Shown here in pieces: positions 21,702 through 28,886 of a DNA stretch of 36,537 nt. Source of the stretch: Paracoccaceae bacterium. Its GTDB lineage: Bacteria > Pseudomonadota > Alphaproteobacteria > Rhodobacterales > Rhodobacteraceae. The notes beneath the pieces were generated by a model. That model was not told the DNA's origin. It saw only the letters and a list, made by a program, of their open reading frames with translations, and did not search any database. The first letter of the stretch is position 1; the number at the start of each line of letters is the position of its first letter. The stretch covers positions 1-36,537 of the forward strand of contig JASJAU010000030.1 in assembly GCA_030066855.1 (NCBI GenBank), read 5' to 3'. A program made the position numbers and the translations under genes.

Positions 21702-22330
21702 GCGTCGGCCGGATCATCGAGACGCCGGATTGCGTCGCCGAAGGCGCGGAATGGCTGGCCGCGGTCGAGCCGCGCTTCGCCTTCGCGCTCGATCGAACCG
21801 GGCCGCTGCCGCTCCGGCGACGGAAGGACGGCTTCGAGACGCTTCTCGGCGCGATCGTCAGCCAGCAGGTTTCGGTCGCGGCGGCGGATGCGATCTGGGG
21901 GCGCTTGAAGGCCGAAAGGCTGACAGGCCCAAGGAAGATCCAGTGGGCCAGCGACGAAGAGCTTCGCGCCTGCGGCCTTTCACGGCAAAAGGCGCGCTAC
22001 GCGCGGGCGCTCGCCGGATCGGGTATCCGGTTTCCCGCGCTGCGGGATCAACCGACTGAAGACGTGGTCAAGACGCTGGTCGAGGTGCCGGGCATCGGCG
22101 TCTGGACAGCGGAGATTTACGCCATGTTCGCGCTGGGTCGGGCGGATGTATTCGCGCCTGGCGACCTGGCGCTTCAGGAATCCGCTCGCCTGCTGTTCGA
22201 TCTGTCGGAACGTCCGACCGAAAAAGCGCTCCGCGGCATGGCCGAGGACTGGTCCCCCTGGCGATCGGTTGCGGCCCGGCTGCTCTGGGCCTACTACCGC
22301 GTGGCCAAGGAGCGGGAGGGCATCCGGTGA
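21680..22330 (+). CDS. DNA-3-methyladenine glycosylase II (AlkA, HhH-GPD)
   Basis: A 216-residue base-excision repair glycosylase that removes alkylated purines from DNA. The HhH-GPD fold is clear: FETLLGAIVSQQVSVAAADAIW, the helix-hairpin-helix VEVPGIGVWTAEIYAMFALG (about 134-153), and catalytic Asp162 in FAPGDLALQESARLLF. The C-terminal WSPWRSVAARLLW is the usual ending helix. At 216 residues it is the short bacterial form without the N-terminal AlkA domain. It overlaps the cobK-like gene by 22 bases, and its TGA overlaps the following esterase GTG (GTGA). No SOS box is visible upstream. Confidence 0.92.
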   Translation: MGAEAGLSVGRIIETPDCVAEGAEWLAAVEPRFAFALDRTGPLPLRRRKDGFETLLGAIVSQQVSVAAADAIWGRLKAERLTGPRKIQWASDEELRACGLSRQKARYARALAGSGIRFPALRDQPTEDVVKTLVEVPGIGVWTAEIYAMFALGRADVFAPGDLALQESARLLFDLSERPTEKALRGMAEDWSPWRSVAARLLWAYYRVAKEREGIR

Positions 22331-22998
22331 GCGATCTGAGTTTCAAACGTCGCGGGTCGCGAACGGGCGCCGACAGCACTGTCGTGCTCTTTCTGCACGG
22401 CTATGGCGCGGATGGGGCGGACCTTCTGGGTCTCGCCGAGCCGCTCGCGCAACACATGCCGGATACCGTCTTCGTGGCCGTCGACGCGCCGGAGCGGTCC
22501 ATGGCAAATCCCATGGGGTTTCAGTGGTTTCCCATCCCCTGGATCGACGGCTCGACCGAGTCCGTCGCGGCGGAAGGTCTCAAGAGGTCGGCGCGCCAGT
22601 TGGACGACTTCATTGACAAGGTCCTGGCGGACGAGGGGCTGACGCCCGATCGCATGATCCTCTTCGGCTTCAGCCAGGGGACCATGATGAGCTTGCATGT
22701 GGCGCCGCGCCGCGCCGAGCCGGTCGGGGGCATCGTCGCCTTCTCAGGACGGCTCATGTTCCCGGAGGCGTTGGGCACCGAGACCCTGTCGCGGCCGCCG
22801 ATCATGTTGATCCACGGCAACCAGGACGACGTGGTGCCCTTTGCAGAGATGCAAGTTGCCGGCGAGGCGCTGCAGGACGCGGATTTCGAGGTCTACGGCC
22901 ACATCATGCAGGACACGGCCCACGGCATTTCGCCGGATGGCTTGTCGGTCGCGCTGGCCTTTATGACCGACAAGCTCGGACTGGGCGTCACAGACTAG
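22327..22998 (+). CDS. Alpha/beta-hydrolase, phospholipase/carboxylesterase family
   Basis: A 223-residue cytoplasmic serine hydrolase of the phospholipase/carboxylesterase (acyl-protein thioesterase-like) family. The catalytic triad is visible: Ser116 in GFSQGTM, Asp168 in HGNQDDVVPF and His199 in DTAHGISPDG. The oxyanion segment VVLFLHGYGADG is present near residue 20. The natural ester is unknown. It starts at GTG 22327, which overlaps the stop of the glycosylase gene, so the two are translationally coupled. No signal peptide is seen. Confidence 0.9.
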   Translation: MSDLSFKRRGSRTGADSTVVLFLHGYGADGADLLGLAEPLAQHMPDTVFVAVDAPERSMANPMGFQWFPIPWIDGSTESVAAEGLKRSARQLDDFIDKVLADEGLTPDRMILFGFSQGTMMSLHVAPRRAEPVGGIVAFSGRLMFPEALGTETLSRPPIMLIHGNQDDVVPFAEMQVAGEALQDADFEVYGHIMQDTAHGISPDGLSVALAFMTDKLGLGVTD

Positions 22999-23045
22999 CA
23001 AAGTCTTAGGATTCCTCCGGTAAGCCGTTTCGGAAAGGAGACGGC

Positions 23046-23801
23046 GTGGAGAGACTTGTCTCGATCCTCGTCCCGAAGTGGTGGATGGATGGGATCGCTC
23101 GCTTGGCCGCCGCTGAGGCGGTGATTACCTGCTGGGCGATTGCGGGCCATTTCATCGTCTTCGGGCGATTGCACGGCGCGGTGTGGCAGCACATCGTCCT
23201 CATTCAGCTTGTGGCGATCCCTCCTTTGTTCCTGTTCATGTGGCTCCTCGCCCAAATGAACGTCCTGCGGACGCAGCTTGCCGAGCTGGCGACGACGGAT
23301 CCTCTGACTGGTCTCGCAAACCGCCGCGCGTTCTTTCAGCGGGCCGCGGCGGAGAACCGGCGGCGGGGCGGCGTCATGCTGATGATCGACGTCGACCATT
23401 TTAAAGATGTGAACGACACCTACGGACACGACACAGGGGACCGATGCCTCGTTGAGATTGCCAGGCTCCTACGAAGCGAGACGCGCGAGACCGATGTCGT
23501 CGGCCGCATCGGCGGCGAGGAGTTCGCGGTGTTCCTCGTCGACGCGCAGCTCGACAAAGCCGTCAAGATTGGCGAGCGCCTGACGGAGGGCGTTCAGTTC
23601 AGGGCAGCGCGCCACGACGACGACATCCGCGTGACCTCCTCGGTTGGCGCCGCAGTCGCGGGCGGCGCAACCGGACTTGAGGACCTGATCTCGCGCGCGG
23701 ATCGCATGATGTACGAGGCGAAGAAAGCCGGCCGCGCCCGGCTTTTGGTCTGGGCGGCGGGCCGGGTCGAATCCCGCCGGGGGCCTACAGCGGCGGCGTA
23801 G
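23046..23801 (+). CDS. Membrane-anchored diguanylate cyclase (GGDEF)
   Basis: A 251-residue enzyme that makes cyclic di-GMP from two GTP. Two hydrophobic segments (about 23-41 and 52-74) form a small membrane anchor without an obvious sensor domain. The GGDEF domain begins TTDPLTGLANRRAFF and has the metal-binding MLMIDVDHFKDVNDTYGHDTGD. The active-site loop GGEEF is at residues 156-160, and RETD at 147-150 is a canonical allosteric inhibition site five residues before it. Both catalysis and feedback inhibition are therefore expected. The start is GTG 23046 with AAGGAG 5 bases upstream. C-di-GMP modulates CckA in Caulobacter, but a link to the cckA in this window is speculative. Confidence 0.93.
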   Translation: MERLVSILVPKWWMDGIARLAAAEAVITCWAIAGHFIVFGRLHGAVWQHIVLIQLVAIPPLFLFMWLLAQMNVLRTQLAELATTDPLTGLANRRAFFQRAAAENRRRGGVMLMIDVDHFKDVNDTYGHDTGDRCLVEIARLLRSETRETDVVGRIGGEEFAVFLVDAQLDKAVKIGERLTEGVQFRAARHDDDIRVTSSVGAAVAGGATGLEDLISRADRMMYEAKKAGRARLLVWAAGRVESRRGPTAAA

Positions 23802-23843
23802 AGCCGGGTTGGCGGACTGTCACAGAACTGACGCGGAAAAGAG

Positions 23844-23852
23844 TTATCCACA
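23844..23852 (+). promoter_or_regulatory. Perfect DnaA box (single)
   Basis: TTATCCACA is an exact match to the consensus DnaA-binding 9-mer. It stands alone in the gap between the diguanylate cyclase and HNH genes. There is no AT-rich unwinding stretch or second box beside it, so it is not an origin. It lies about 27 bases upstream of the -35 element of the HNH promoter. Confidence 0.35.
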
Positions 23853-23878
23853 GGCTGAACCGGACAGAATGATGGGGG

Positions 23879-23906
23879 TTGCCAGAAGGCAAGCGCCATA
23901 TATAGT
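23879..23906 (+). promoter_or_regulatory. Predicted promoter of the HNH-ureohydrolase unit
   Basis: TTGCCA (23879-23884) and TATAGT (23901-23906) are separated by 16 bases and match five of six consensus positions each, the best sigma-70-type pair I see in the window. The -35 lies within an inverted repeat, TTGCC-AGAA-GGCAA (23879-23892), which could be an operator. The predicted start is near 23913. A GC-rich hairpin (GCGGG with CCCGC) follows in the leader. Confidence 0.55.
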
Positions 23907-23981
23907 TCGGAAAAATGCCGGGGCGGGTCGTCCCCGCTCTGGTGCTTGCGGCGAGCAGTCAGTGCGAGGACGGAGTCTTTG

Positions 23982-24566
23982 ATGGACGGCGATTTCAGAA
24001 CGAGTTTCGTGCGTGAGCCCAACAATCTCCGGCACCACCCCGCTCTGGTGCTGAACGCCGATTACCGCCCGCTCTCCTACTACCCGCTGTCGCTCTGGCC
24101 GTGGCAGGAAGCCGTGAAGGCGGCGTTCCTCGAGAGGGTCGATATCGTGGCTGAATATGACGAGGTCGTGCGGAGCCCGTCGACCGAGATCCGAATACCC
24201 TCGGTCGTTGTGCTGAAAGACTATATCCAGCTTCAGAAGCGCGTGGCCTTCACGCGCTTCAATCTTTTCTTGCGGGATGAATTCAGCTGTCAGTACTGCG
24301 GCGCGCGGGGCGATCTGACCTTCGACCACGTGGTCCCCCGGGCTCGGGGAGGGGTCACGAGTTGGGAGAACGTTGTCGCGGCTTGCGCGAAGTGCAATTT
24401 GCGCAAGGGTTCGAAGTCGCTCCGTCAGGCGGGTATGGGCCTCCGCCGCGCGCCGCGTCAGCCCGGCGCGGAGGAGCTCAGGAATCAGGGCCGGAAATTC
24501 CCTCCCAACCACTGCCATGAAACCTGGGTCGATTTCCTGTATTGGGATGCGGAGTTGCAGGCTTAA
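23982..24566 (+). CDS. HNH endonuclease family protein
   Basis: A 194-residue protein with a single C-terminal HNH domain and an uncharacterised N-terminal domain of about 90 residues (ALVLNADYRPLSYYPLSLWPWQEAVKAAFL). The nuclease module is complete: zinc cysteines Cys103 and Cys106 (CQYCG), the DHVVPRARGG motif with Asp115 and His116, Asn130, and Cys135 and Cys138 in AACAKCNLRKG. This stand-alone HNH type is widespread in alphaproteobacterial chromosomes and is not obviously part of a restriction or defence system. The physiological target is unknown. The start at ATG 23982 has GGACGGAG upstream; an in-frame ATG at 23946 is poorer. The ureohydrolase gene follows after 34 bases. Confidence 0.88.
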   Translation: MDGDFRTSFVREPNNLRHHPALVLNADYRPLSYYPLSLWPWQEAVKAAFLERVDIVAEYDEVVRSPSTEIRIPSVVVLKDYIQLQKRVAFTRFNLFLRDEFSCQYCGARGDLTFDHVVPRARGGVTSWENVVAACAKCNLRKGSKSLRQAGMGLRRAPRQPGAEELRNQGRKFPPNHCHETWVDFLYWDAELQA

Positions 24567-24600
24567 GCGCCCGGAGCCCTGAATCCTACGGAGACCCGCA

Positions 24601-25560
24601 ATGGCCGACCCCTTCTTCGCGCCCGTCTCGGGCTTTGATCTGCCCCGATTTGCCGGCGTGCCGACCTTCATGCGCCTGCCGAATGTTCCGCCGGATCACC
24701 CGCGTTTCGCCGATGTCGAGATCGGCCTTATAGGCGCGCCCTGGGATGGCGGCACGACGAACCGGCCCGGCGCCCGCCACGGACCGAGGCAGGTGCGGGA
24801 TGCCTCGACGATGATCCGGGCCGAGCACCCTGTCACCGGGGTTCGGCCGTTCGAAACCGCGAACTGTGCCGATCTTGGCGATATTGGCCCGAACCCTGCC
24901 AATCTGCAGGACTCGCTCGATCGTTTCGCCCGGTTCTTCACCGACTTGCGGGCTGCCGACGTTAAGCCGGTGACCGTTGGCGGCGACCATCTGACGACTC
25001 TTCCGGTTCTGCGCGGGATTGCGGCGGACGAGCCACTGGGCCTCATCCATTTCGACAGCCACACTGATTTCTACCACAGCTATTTCGATGGCGAGATGCA
25101 CACCCACGGCACGCCTTTCCGCCGCGCGGTCGAGGAAGGGCTGCTCGACCCGAAGCGGATCGTCCAGATCGGCCTCCGAGGCACGATGTACGATCGGGAG
25201 GACATGGACTTCGCCGAGGCGGCGGGTGTTCGGCTGATCAAGATCGAGGAGTTCTTCGCCCGCGGCGTCGATGATGTGATGGCGGAAGCGCGGGAGATCG
25301 CCGGCGCGAGACCCGTCTATGTCAGTTACGACATCGACTTCGTGGATCCCGCCTTCGCGCCCGGGACAGGCACGCCGGAGGTCGGCGGTCCGAACAGCTT
25401 TCAGGCGCTCGGGGTCTGCCGGCATCTTGCGGGACTGGACGTCAGGGGCGCCGATCTGGTCGAGGTCTCGCCGCCCTTTGATCAAACCGGCGGGACGGCG
25501 TTCCTGGCGGCGTCCATCCTGTTCGAGATCCTCGCCGCCATGACGGCGCCAAGCGCGTAA
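24601..25560 (+). CDS. Agmatinase-family ureohydrolase
   Basis: A 319-residue binuclear manganese ureohydrolase of the arginase/agmatinase superfamily, hydrolysing a guanidino compound to an amine and urea. All metal ligands are visible: His130 in VGGDH, Asp152, His154 and Asp156 in HFDSHTD, and Asp244 and Asp246 in SYDIDFVDP. GTGTPEVGG is the canonical closing motif. The segment YHSYFDGEMHTHGTPFRRA resembles agmatinases and guanidinobutyrase or guanidinopropionase types, so the substrate among agmatine and similar guanidino acids is open. The start at ATG 24601 has ACGGAG upstream. It probably shares the HNH promoter and converges with the radical SAM gene across 10 bases. Confidence 0.9.
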   Translation: MADPFFAPVSGFDLPRFAGVPTFMRLPNVPPDHPRFADVEIGLIGAPWDGGTTNRPGARHGPRQVRDASTMIRAEHPVTGVRPFETANCADLGDIGPNPANLQDSLDRFARFFTDLRAADVKPVTVGGDHLTTLPVLRGIAADEPLGLIHFDSHTDFYHSYFDGEMHTHGTPFRRAVEEGLLDPKRIVQIGLRGTMYDREDMDFAEAAGVRLIKIEEFFARGVDDVMAEAREIAGARPVYVSYDIDFVDPAFAPGTGTPEVGGPNSFQALGVCRHLAGLDVRGADLVEVSPPFDQTGGTAFLAASILFEILAAMTAPSA

Positions 25561-25570
25561 TCCGGTCCGC

Positions 25571-26524
25571 TCAGGCTGAACAACTCGCGCCGCCCAGCAC
25601 GCAGAACTTGGCGCAGTGAGGATGGTTGAGGCGGACGGGACGCTCGGCCTCCGCGAGCGTCGCCCCAAGCTCGAACTCCGGCTCATAGGGCAGAAGCGTG
25701 CAGGCGACGACGGCCGGAGCGGCGGCGCCCCGGCGCTTGACCACCATGCGCGACGATGCGCACATCACGTCGTCCTGGGATTTGCCGAGAATGCCCCAGC
25801 AGGCCGTCGTGATCTCCGGCACGTCGACGCTTTCGTCCATCTCGGGGAATAGCACGGTCGCGCCCGGATCGCGCGCGTCGATCTCGAACCCTTCCCGCTG
25901 ATAGAGCGCTTCGTATCCCGTACGCGCCTCATCCTCAGTCTCGCCCCAGACCGTCCGCCCGGCGACAGCCATACGGATGCCGGCGTCTCTGAGCCACCGC
26001 ATGCCTTCCAGCGTCTTCTCAAAGCTCCCGGACCCGCGCTCCAAGTCATGCCGGGAAGCCGACCAGTGATCGACAGAGATCCGCAGCGTCAGTTTGTCTC
26101 CGAATGCCTTTTTCAGGTCGGCCAATCCCGTCTGGACGCTCTTGCGCATCATGGGCCGCATCGCGTTGGTCAGGATCAGCACATCGTAACCCCGTGTTAG
26201 CGCACGGCGGGCCATCTCAATCATGTCCGGGTTCATGAACGGCTCGCCGCCGGTGAACCCGATCTCGCGAACGCCCCAGGCGCGGTCGTCGAGCTGGTCG
26301 AGAAAGCTCTCCACCTCTAAGGCGGTGATGTAGACAAGCCGATCGTTCGAAGGCGAAGACTCGATATAGCAGTTCATGCACTCGATATTGCAGAGCGTCC
26401 CGGTGTTGAACCACAGCGTCTCGGGATGCGTCAGCAGGACCTCGGCGCGCGCTTCGCCCTTTGCGGTTACCAATGGACCCTGGAATTTCTCGGGCGAGAG
26501 TGGCGGCGCGAGATGGTCTTTCAT
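25571..26524 (-). CDS. Radical SAM protein of unknown substrate
   Basis: A 317-residue radical S-adenosylmethionine enzyme. The [4Fe-4S] motif is Cys45-x3-Cys49-x2-Cys52 (LCNIECMNCY), followed by the SAM-binding GFTGGEPFMNPDM. The C-terminal third carries at least six more cysteines (ACWGIL, MCASSR, ACTLL, HPHCAKFCVLGGASCS), which suggests SPASM- or twitch-like auxiliary clusters. That would fit peptide or sulfatase-type maturases, but no precursor peptide is evident nearby. The start at ATG 26524 has AGAAGGA upstream; a longer frame from 26647 lacks a ribosome site. It diverges from zwf and converges with the ureohydrolase gene. Chemistry class is secure; function is not recognised. Confidence 0.88.
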   Translation of the reverse strand: MKDHLAPPLSPEKFQGPLVTAKGEARAEVLLTHPETLWFNTGTLCNIECMNCYIESSPSNDRLVYITALEVESFLDQLDDRAWGVREIGFTGGEPFMNPDMIEMARRALTRGYDVLILTNAMRPMMRKSVQTGLADLKKAFGDKLTLRISVDHWSASRHDLERGSGSFEKTLEGMRWLRDAGIRMAVAGRTVWGETEDEARTGYEALYQREGFEIDARDPGATVLFPEMDESVDVPEITTACWGILGKSQDDVMCASSRMVVKRRGAAAPAVVACTLLPYEPEFELGATLAEAERPVRLNHPHCAKFCVLGGASCSA

Positions 26525-26668
26525 TTCAGGTCCTTCTGACGTGCCGCCCTTACGTAGTCGGCGCCGATCATGACGGAAAGAAAAAGAAAGCGGTCGTGAC
26601 AGAGTTGTGATGTCAAACGGACACGGTAGACTTGGTTTTCGAGTCATTGTATCGCGCTGACGAGAATT

Positions 26669-26684
26669 GCGTTAGCGATAACGC
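26669..26684 (+). promoter_or_regulatory. LacI-type palindromic operator candidate upstream of zwf
   Basis: GCGTTA-GCGA-TAACGC has perfect 6-bp arms around a central GCGA. It lies 28 bases before the zwf ATG. The size and the central CG resemble LacI-family operators, which often control sugar catabolism genes. No regulator gene is in the window to pair it with. Confidence 0.4.
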
Positions 26685-26712
26685 TGCAGGTGCGAACAAC
26701 GGGAGCGGTCAC

Positions 26713-28167
26713 ATGGTTTCGCGCGTCATTCCGGTCGACGAGTTCGACTTGGTGATCTTTGGCGGCACGGGCGATCTGGCCCGCCGGAAAATCTTGCCCG
26801 CGCTCTTCCGCAGGTTTCAAACCGGGCAGATGACCAAGGACAGCCGGATCATCGGCGCGGCGCGATCCGGTTACTCGAACGAGGACTACCGTGCCGAGAT
26901 GAAGGCAGCGCTTGAGGAGTTCCTTGAGAAGGAGTCGCGGCCGGCGCGCGAGGTCAAAGCTTTCCTTGAGCGCGTTCACTATGTCTCCATCGATGCAACC
27001 GGAAAAAGCGGCTGGAAAGAACTGAAGGCGCTCATGCGCCCAGGCGTCGTCCAGGCCTTCTACTTCTCGGTCGCGCCCAGCCTCTTCGGACCGCTCGCCG
27101 AGCGTCTTCAGGAGTGGAAATGCGCGCTCAAGGACGCGCGGCTCGTGGTCGAAAAACCCTTCGGCCGCGACCTTGAGACTGCCCGCCAGCTCAACAAGAC
27201 GCTGCGGGACTACTTCGACGAAAGCCAGATCTACCGGATCGATCATTATCTGGGCAAAGAGACGGTCCAGAACCTGATGGCCGTCCGGTTCGGAAATATG
27301 CTCTTCGAGCCGCTCTGGAACTCGCAGCATGTCGATCACGTCCAGATCACCGTTGCCGAGACGGTGGGCGTGAACGGGCGCGGCGCCTACTACGACAAAT
27401 CCGGCGCCATGCGCGATATGGTCCAGAACCACCTTATGCAGCTTTTATGCCTGATCGCGATGGAGCCGCCGTCGCGGTTTGATCCGGACGCTGTGCGGGA
27501 TGAGAAGCTCAAAGTCATTCGCGCGCTCGATCCGGTGCCCGCCGAGAACATCGCGCGTGGTCAGTATGTGTCGGATGATGCAGGCGAGAGTTATCTCGAT
27601 CAGGTTGGCAACCCCGACAGCGCGACCGAGAGCTTCATCGCCCTGAAGATCCAGGTCTCGAACTGGCGCTGGGCCGGGGTGCCTTTCTATCTGCGCACTG
27701 GCAAAAAGCTGAAGGCCCGCCAGTCCGAGATCGCGATCGTTTTCAAGGACGCGCCCCATTCGATCTTCGGGCAGGATGTCGGCCGGCACCGGAATATCCT
27801 GACGATCCGGCTTCAGCCGAACGAGGGCATCAACCTTCGCGTCACGATCAAGGAGCCGGGGCCGGGGGGCATGCGCCTGGTCGATGTACCGCTGGATATG
27901 ACGTTCAAGGAGGCCTTGGGCGCGGAAAGCGACGACATTGCAGACGCTTACGAGCGGTTGATCATGGACGTCATTCGCGGCAACCAGACGCTCTTCATGC
28001 GCGGCGACGAAGTGGAGGCGGCCTGGGCCTGGACCGACCCGATCATCGCCGGCTGGAAGGAGCGTGGCGACCGGCCGAGCCCATACGATTCGGGGTCGAC
28101 AGGTCCGGAAGACGCGGCGATTCTGCTGCATCGCGAAGGCCGGAAATGGCGCGAGATTCGCGCCTGA
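26713..28167 (+). CDS. zwf: Glucose-6-phosphate 1-dehydrogenase
   Basis: A 484-residue enzyme oxidising glucose-6-phosphate to 6-phosphogluconolactone with NADP+ or NAD+, the entry to the oxidative pentose phosphate and Entner-Doudoroff routes. The N-terminal nucleotide-binding motif is VIFGGTGDLARRKILPAL (about residues 14-31). The substrate and catalytic motif YRIDHYLGKETVQN is around residues 175-188, with Asp177 and His178. Other family segments are VEKPFGRDL and FYLRTGKKL. The start at ATG 26713 has GGGAG upstream; an in-frame upstream ATG at 26632 would add 27 atypical residues. It is the first gene of zwf-pgl-pgi, probably regulated at the palindrome just upstream. Confidence 0.97.
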   Translation: MVSRVIPVDEFDLVIFGGTGDLARRKILPALFRRFQTGQMTKDSRIIGAARSGYSNEDYRAEMKAALEEFLEKESRPAREVKAFLERVHYVSIDATGKSGWKELKALMRPGVVQAFYFSVAPSLFGPLAERLQEWKCALKDARLVVEKPFGRDLETARQLNKTLRDYFDESQIYRIDHYLGKETVQNLMAVRFGNMLFEPLWNSQHVDHVQITVAETVGVNGRGAYYDKSGAMRDMVQNHLMQLLCLIAMEPPSRFDPDAVRDEKLKVIRALDPVPAENIARGQYVSDDAGESYLDQVGNPDSATESFIALKIQVSNWRWAGVPFYLRTGKKLKARQSEIAIVFKDAPHSIFGQDVGRHRNILTIRLQPNEGINLRVTIKEPGPGGMRLVDVPLDMTFKEALGAESDDIADAYERLIMDVIRGNQTLFMRGDEVEAAWAWTDPIIAGWKERGDRPSPYDSGSTGPEDAAILLHREGRKWREIRA

Positions 28168-28202
28168 CCCGCCTTTGAACCAAACGACAGGGAGGTTTGG
28201 TC

Positions 28203-28874
28203 ATGGAGTTCATCGAGTACCCCGACAGCGAAATGATGATGATGGACCTCGCGAACCGGATTGCTGGCGCGCTTAAGGCCTGTCTTTTTCAGCATGACTG
28301 GGCCTCTTTCGCTGTCCCGGGCGGGACGACGCCGGGTCCGGTCTTCGACCATCTTTCCTCGGCGGACCTGGACTGGACGCGGGTGCATGTGCTGCTAACG
28401 GACGAGCGCTGGGTGCCCGAAGATCACCCGCGATCCAACACCCGGCTTCTGAAGGAACGTTTGCTCGTTAACCGCGCCGCCGAAGCCGTCTATGTCCCGC
28501 TCTATGCAGAAGCGGATCAGCCGGAAGATGTGATCGGCGATCTCGGCGACGCCATCGAAGCGGAGTTGCCGATCTCGGTGCTCCTGTTGGGAATGGGAGA
28601 GGACATGCACACCGCCTCGCTCTTTCCGGGCGCCGACCGGCTGGCCGACGCGATGGACAAAACCGCGCCACCTTTAATGGCGATGCGGGCGCCCGGCGCC
28701 CCGGAACCGCGCGTGACCCTGACGGCGCCCGTGCTGCGAGGCGCAATGGCCACGCATCTGCTGATCACCGGCGCGGCCAAGCGCGAAGCGTTGGAAGCGG
28801 CGCGGCGCCTGCCGCCCGACGAGGCGCCTGTCTCGGCTGTTCTTGGCCAAGCCACTGTCCACTGGAGCCCCTGA
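28203..28874 (+). CDS. pgl: 6-phosphogluconolactonase
   Basis: A 223-residue lactonase hydrolysing 6-phosphogluconolactone to 6-phosphogluconate, the step after Zwf. It belongs to the NagB/DevB family. Characteristic segments are FAVPGGTTPGPVFDHL for phosphate binding, VLLTDERWVPEDHPRSNTRLL, and LLLGMGEDMHTASLFPGA with the catalytic His. Length is normal for the DevB type. The start at ATG 28203 has GGGAGG 7 bases upstream; an in-frame TTG two codons earlier is unlikely. It begins 35 bases after zwf and is followed by pgi after 12 bases, so the three form one operon. Confidence 0.95.
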   Translation: MEFIEYPDSEMMMMDLANRIAGALKACLFQHDWASFAVPGGTTPGPVFDHLSSADLDWTRVHVLLTDERWVPEDHPRSNTRLLKERLLVNRAAEAVYVPLYAEADQPEDVIGDLGDAIEAELPISVLLLGMGEDMHTASLFPGADRLADAMDKTAPPLMAMRAPGAPEPRVTLTAPVLRGAMATHLLITGAAKREALEAARRLPPDEAPVSAVLGQATVHWSP

Positions 28875-28886
28875 GGAGTTTGAGCG

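Noticed and set aside
23844-23852. Replication origin at the DnaA box
   Set aside because: Only one box, no AT-rich unwinding region and no origin-linked genes such as dnaA, parAB or hemE nearby.
23982-24566. HNH endonuclease as part of a restriction or anti-phage system
   Set aside because: No methylase, specificity or other defence gene is next to it, and this stand-alone HNH type is common in core alphaproteobacterial chromosomes.
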